From positions 248,001 to 312,000 of the forward strand of contig NZ_SDHZ01000003.1 in assembly GCF_004118675.1 (NCBI RefSeq): a stretch of 64,000 nt of DNA, read 5' to 3'. The stretch is from Filimonas effusa. GTDB lineage: Bacteria; Bacteroidota; Bacteroidia; Chitinophagales; Chitinophagaceae. Positions within the stretch are counted from its first letter, which is position 1. Each line of letters starts with the position of its first letter. The translations under genes and the position numbers were made by a program. This document shows positions 62,221 through 64,000 of this stretch, one piece after another. The notes below the pieces were generated by a model. That model saw only the letters and a list, made by a program, of their open reading frames with translations. It was not told the DNA's origin and did not search any database.

Positions 62221-62766
62221 ATGACCAAATATGCTATATTCTGCCTGATGTGCATTATAGCGGTGACAGCCGTTTTTGCAAGGCCCAGGCCGCCTAAGTC
62301 GATCTACGACTTCAAAATACAGGCGCTGGATGGCACTACCATCGACTTTAAAGCCTTTAAAGGCAAAAAGATCCTGATCGTAAATACCGCCTCAAAATGC
62401 GGTTATACGAAACAATACAAAGGGCTGGAAGCATTATACCAGTCACACAAAGACAAACTCGTGATCGTAGGTTTCCCCTCCGACAATTTCGGCGGACAGG
62501 AATACCAGGAAGACAGCGAGATCGCTTCTTTCTGTGAAAAGAATTACGGGGTAACCTTCCCGCTCACGACCCGTGTAGACGTTAAAGGTGAAAAGGCCAC
62601 TCCTATTTACCAATACCTGACCCAAAAGTCGCAGAACGGCGTACTCGATGCAACCATTGGCTGGAATTTCAACAAGTTCCTGATCGATGAGAACGGTAAA
62701 CTGGTAGCGCATTTTGAAAGCAAAGTGACGCCGGAAAGCCCGGAGCTCACCAAATTATTGAACTAG
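62221..62766 (+). CDS. Glutathione peroxidase family, exported
   Basis: A 181-residue thiol peroxidase. A signal-like N-terminus (MTKYAIFCLMCIIAVTAVFA) precedes the fold. The peroxidatic Cys (not selenocysteine) is in NTASKCGYTKQYKGL, the Gln/Asn site in GFPSDNFGGQEYQ, and the Trp in GWNFNKFLID. It reduces peroxides, probably with thioredoxin-type donors. The length fits with the added signal. Confidence 0.92.
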   Translation: MTKYAIFCLMCIIAVTAVFARPRPPKSIYDFKIQALDGTTIDFKAFKGKKILIVNTASKCGYTKQYKGLEALYQSHKDKLVIVGFPSDNFGGQEYQEDSEIASFCEKNYGVTFPLTTRVDVKGEKATPIYQYLTQKSQNGVLDATIGWNFNKFLIDENGKLVAHFESKVTPESPELTKLLN

Positions 62767-62805
62767 AGGCCGGAAAGAAGGTTTTCACTGAATAATATAG
62801 AGTTT

Positions 62806-64000
62806 GTGCAATTTCAAGATGTTATAGGTCAGCACGAGGTTAAACAACATTTGGCAGAAATAGTCCAGCATAACAGGCTGAGCCACGCGTTGTTATTCCT
62901 GGGCAAAGAGGGAAGCGGCGTATTGCCGCTTGCACTCGCATTTGCCCAGTATGTAACCTGTACCGGGCGTTCAGGCAAATCAAAGGCGCCGGCAGAAGCC
63001 AGCTTATCCATGTTTGGCGAAGCAGAAGCGCCTGCCGTAGCGGCAGAACCCCTCTCAGATGCCTGCGGTGTTTGCCCGGCCTGCATTAAAGCAAAGCAAC
63101 TTATCCATCCCGATATTCACTTCTCCTACCCCGTTATTCCTAAAAAAAGCGGCGACAAACCCGTCAGCAGTGATTATGCCACCGAATGGCGTTCGTTTCT
63201 CGGCCAACAGCCCTACGGCAATGCATTCGACTGGCTCCAAAGCATTGGCGCCGAAAACAAACAAGGTAATATCACCGCCGACGAGTGTAACGACATACTC
63301 CGCAAACTAAGCCTGAAAAGCTTCGAAAGCGAGTACAAAATACTCGTGATGTGGATGCCCGAATACCTGGGTAAGGAAGGAAATAAACTCTTGAAACTGA
63401 TTGAAGAACCGCCACCTAATACCTTATTCGTACTTGTTGCCGAAAACGAGGAACAGATCCTTGCTACTATCCTGAGCCGTTGCCAGCTCGTAAAAGTGCC
63501 TTTGCTGGAAAGCAGCGACATCGAAAACGGCCTGATGCAACGCAACGGAACAGCCCCCGAACAGGCGCGCCAGGTAGCAGGCATCGCCGAAGGTAATTAC
63601 CGCGAGGCCCTGCAACTGCTCCAGCATGCAGGTGAAGACTGGCAGGCGCTGTTGCGCGACTGGCTCAACGCCACCTTGAAAGGAGGTCCCGCAGCACAGG
63701 TGAAATGGATTGAAGAAGTAAGCCGCATGGGCCGCGAAAAACAAAAGCAGTTCCTCCGCTACTTCAACCACCTGCTCGAACAAAGTATAAGAATAAGGGT
63801 AATGGGAGCGGAAAAGCTGATGCTGTCAGACCAGGACAAAGACTTTGCCCAGCGACTCAACAAAATAGCAGGGGTAAGTCAGCAACAGGTGCTGATAGAG
63901 GAACTCGACAAAGCTGCTTACTATATAGAACGCAATGCCAACGCGAAAATGCTGTTCCACGCGCTCACAATCAAGCTGTACCATATTATTCAGGATAAAG
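62806..64000 (+). CDS. DNA polymerase III subunit delta' (partial, runs off the right edge)
   Basis: The first 398 codons of a clamp-loader AAA+ subunit. GTG at 62806 (reading QFQDVIGQHEVKQHLAEIV after it) fits homologues; no ATG is available before it. The P-loop position has GKEGSGVLPLA, where the usual Lys/Thr are changed, as expected for the non-hydrolysing delta'. DACGVCPAC and LSRCQLVKVPLL supply the zinc and SRC motifs. It lies 39 nt after the peroxidase gene. Confidence 0.88.
   Translation, partial: MQFQDVIGQHEVKQHLAEIVQHNRLSHALLFLGKEGSGVLPLALAFAQYVTCTGRSGKSKAPAEASLSMFGEAEAPAVAAEPLSDACGVCPACIKAKQLIHPDIHFSYPVIPKKSGDKPVSSDYATEWRSFLGQQPYGNAFDWLQSIGAENKQGNITADECNDILRKLSLKSFESEYKILVMWMPEYLGKEGNKLLKLIEEPPPNTLFVLVAENEEQILATILSRCQLVKVPLLESSDIENGLMQRNGTAPEQARQVAGIAEGNYREALQLLQHAGEDWQALLRDWLNATLKGGPAAQVKWIEEVSRMGREKQKQFLRYFNHLLEQSIRIRVMGAEKLMLSDQDKDFAQRLNKIAGVSQQQVLIEELDKAAYYIERNANAKMLFHALTIKLYHIIQDK

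Overview
The window reads as chromosomal DNA of a Bacteroidota bacterium, most like the Chitinophagaceae. Supporting signs are a GldB gliding-motility lipoprotein, a YkuK-type RNase H-like protein, DUF4783/DUF4397/DUF5723-type secreted proteins, a two-domain Thermus/Rickettsia-type isocitrate dehydrogenase, few Shine-Dalgarno sites, and repeated matches to the Bacteroidota -7 promoter box TAnnTTTG just upstream of genes. Family assignments rest on motifs read by eye; no database search was possible.

Layout. (1) 1-9407: a surface-polysaccharide locus. A leftward operon (flippase, GT2, three GT4 enzymes, start of a membrane polymerase/ligase) diverges from a rightward one (UDP-galactopyranose mutase, an unassigned GT-B-like protein, a GT2). 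The mutase plus a GlfT-like GT2 points to galactofuranose in the glycan. (2) 9465-20454: an M16 peptidase pair, a HerA-like ATPase, RecQ, a copper-type P1B ATPase, TsaE and alanine dehydrogenase. (3) 20643-29195: replication and envelope genes (DnaX, MBL hydrolase, GNAT-like protein, L,D-transpeptidase, RsmE, DnaB). (4) 29704-41307: LpxA with an ABC ATPase, PDH E2, a histone-like bipolar protein, an outer-membrane protein, a GbsR/MarR regulator, CoA-binding protein, YkuK, two paralogous lipoproteins, EngB, GpmI and a DUF4783 protein. (5) 41385-50334: NadC, SUI1, a DUF4397 lipoprotein, Icd, ApaG, GldB, NadE and a TlpA-like thioredoxin. (6) 50400-52800: a small AT-rich accessory island with an XRE regulator, its frameshifted copy, an orphan promoter-terminator unit (candidate sRNA) and a two-gene operon of a DUF3800 protein and an unassigned, possibly RNase-like protein. 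(7) 52861-64000: UspA, oxidoreductase, thiolase, PyrD, HU, an ArsR-type regulator, a stand-alone C-terminal half of CarB, RadA, ComF, glutathione peroxidase and the start of DNA polymerase III delta'.

Most of the window is housekeeping. The parts that deserve a second look are: the DUF3800 operon island; two promoter-terminator units with no coding gene (51363-51470, 59847-59935); three intergenic arrays with the same 11-nt period but different units (20564, 36689, 48801); a DnaB whose tail imitates the acidic C-terminal tip of SSB; a histone-like protein with basic repeats and a poly-acidic tail; a hairpin cluster at 57982-58077; and the split carB.
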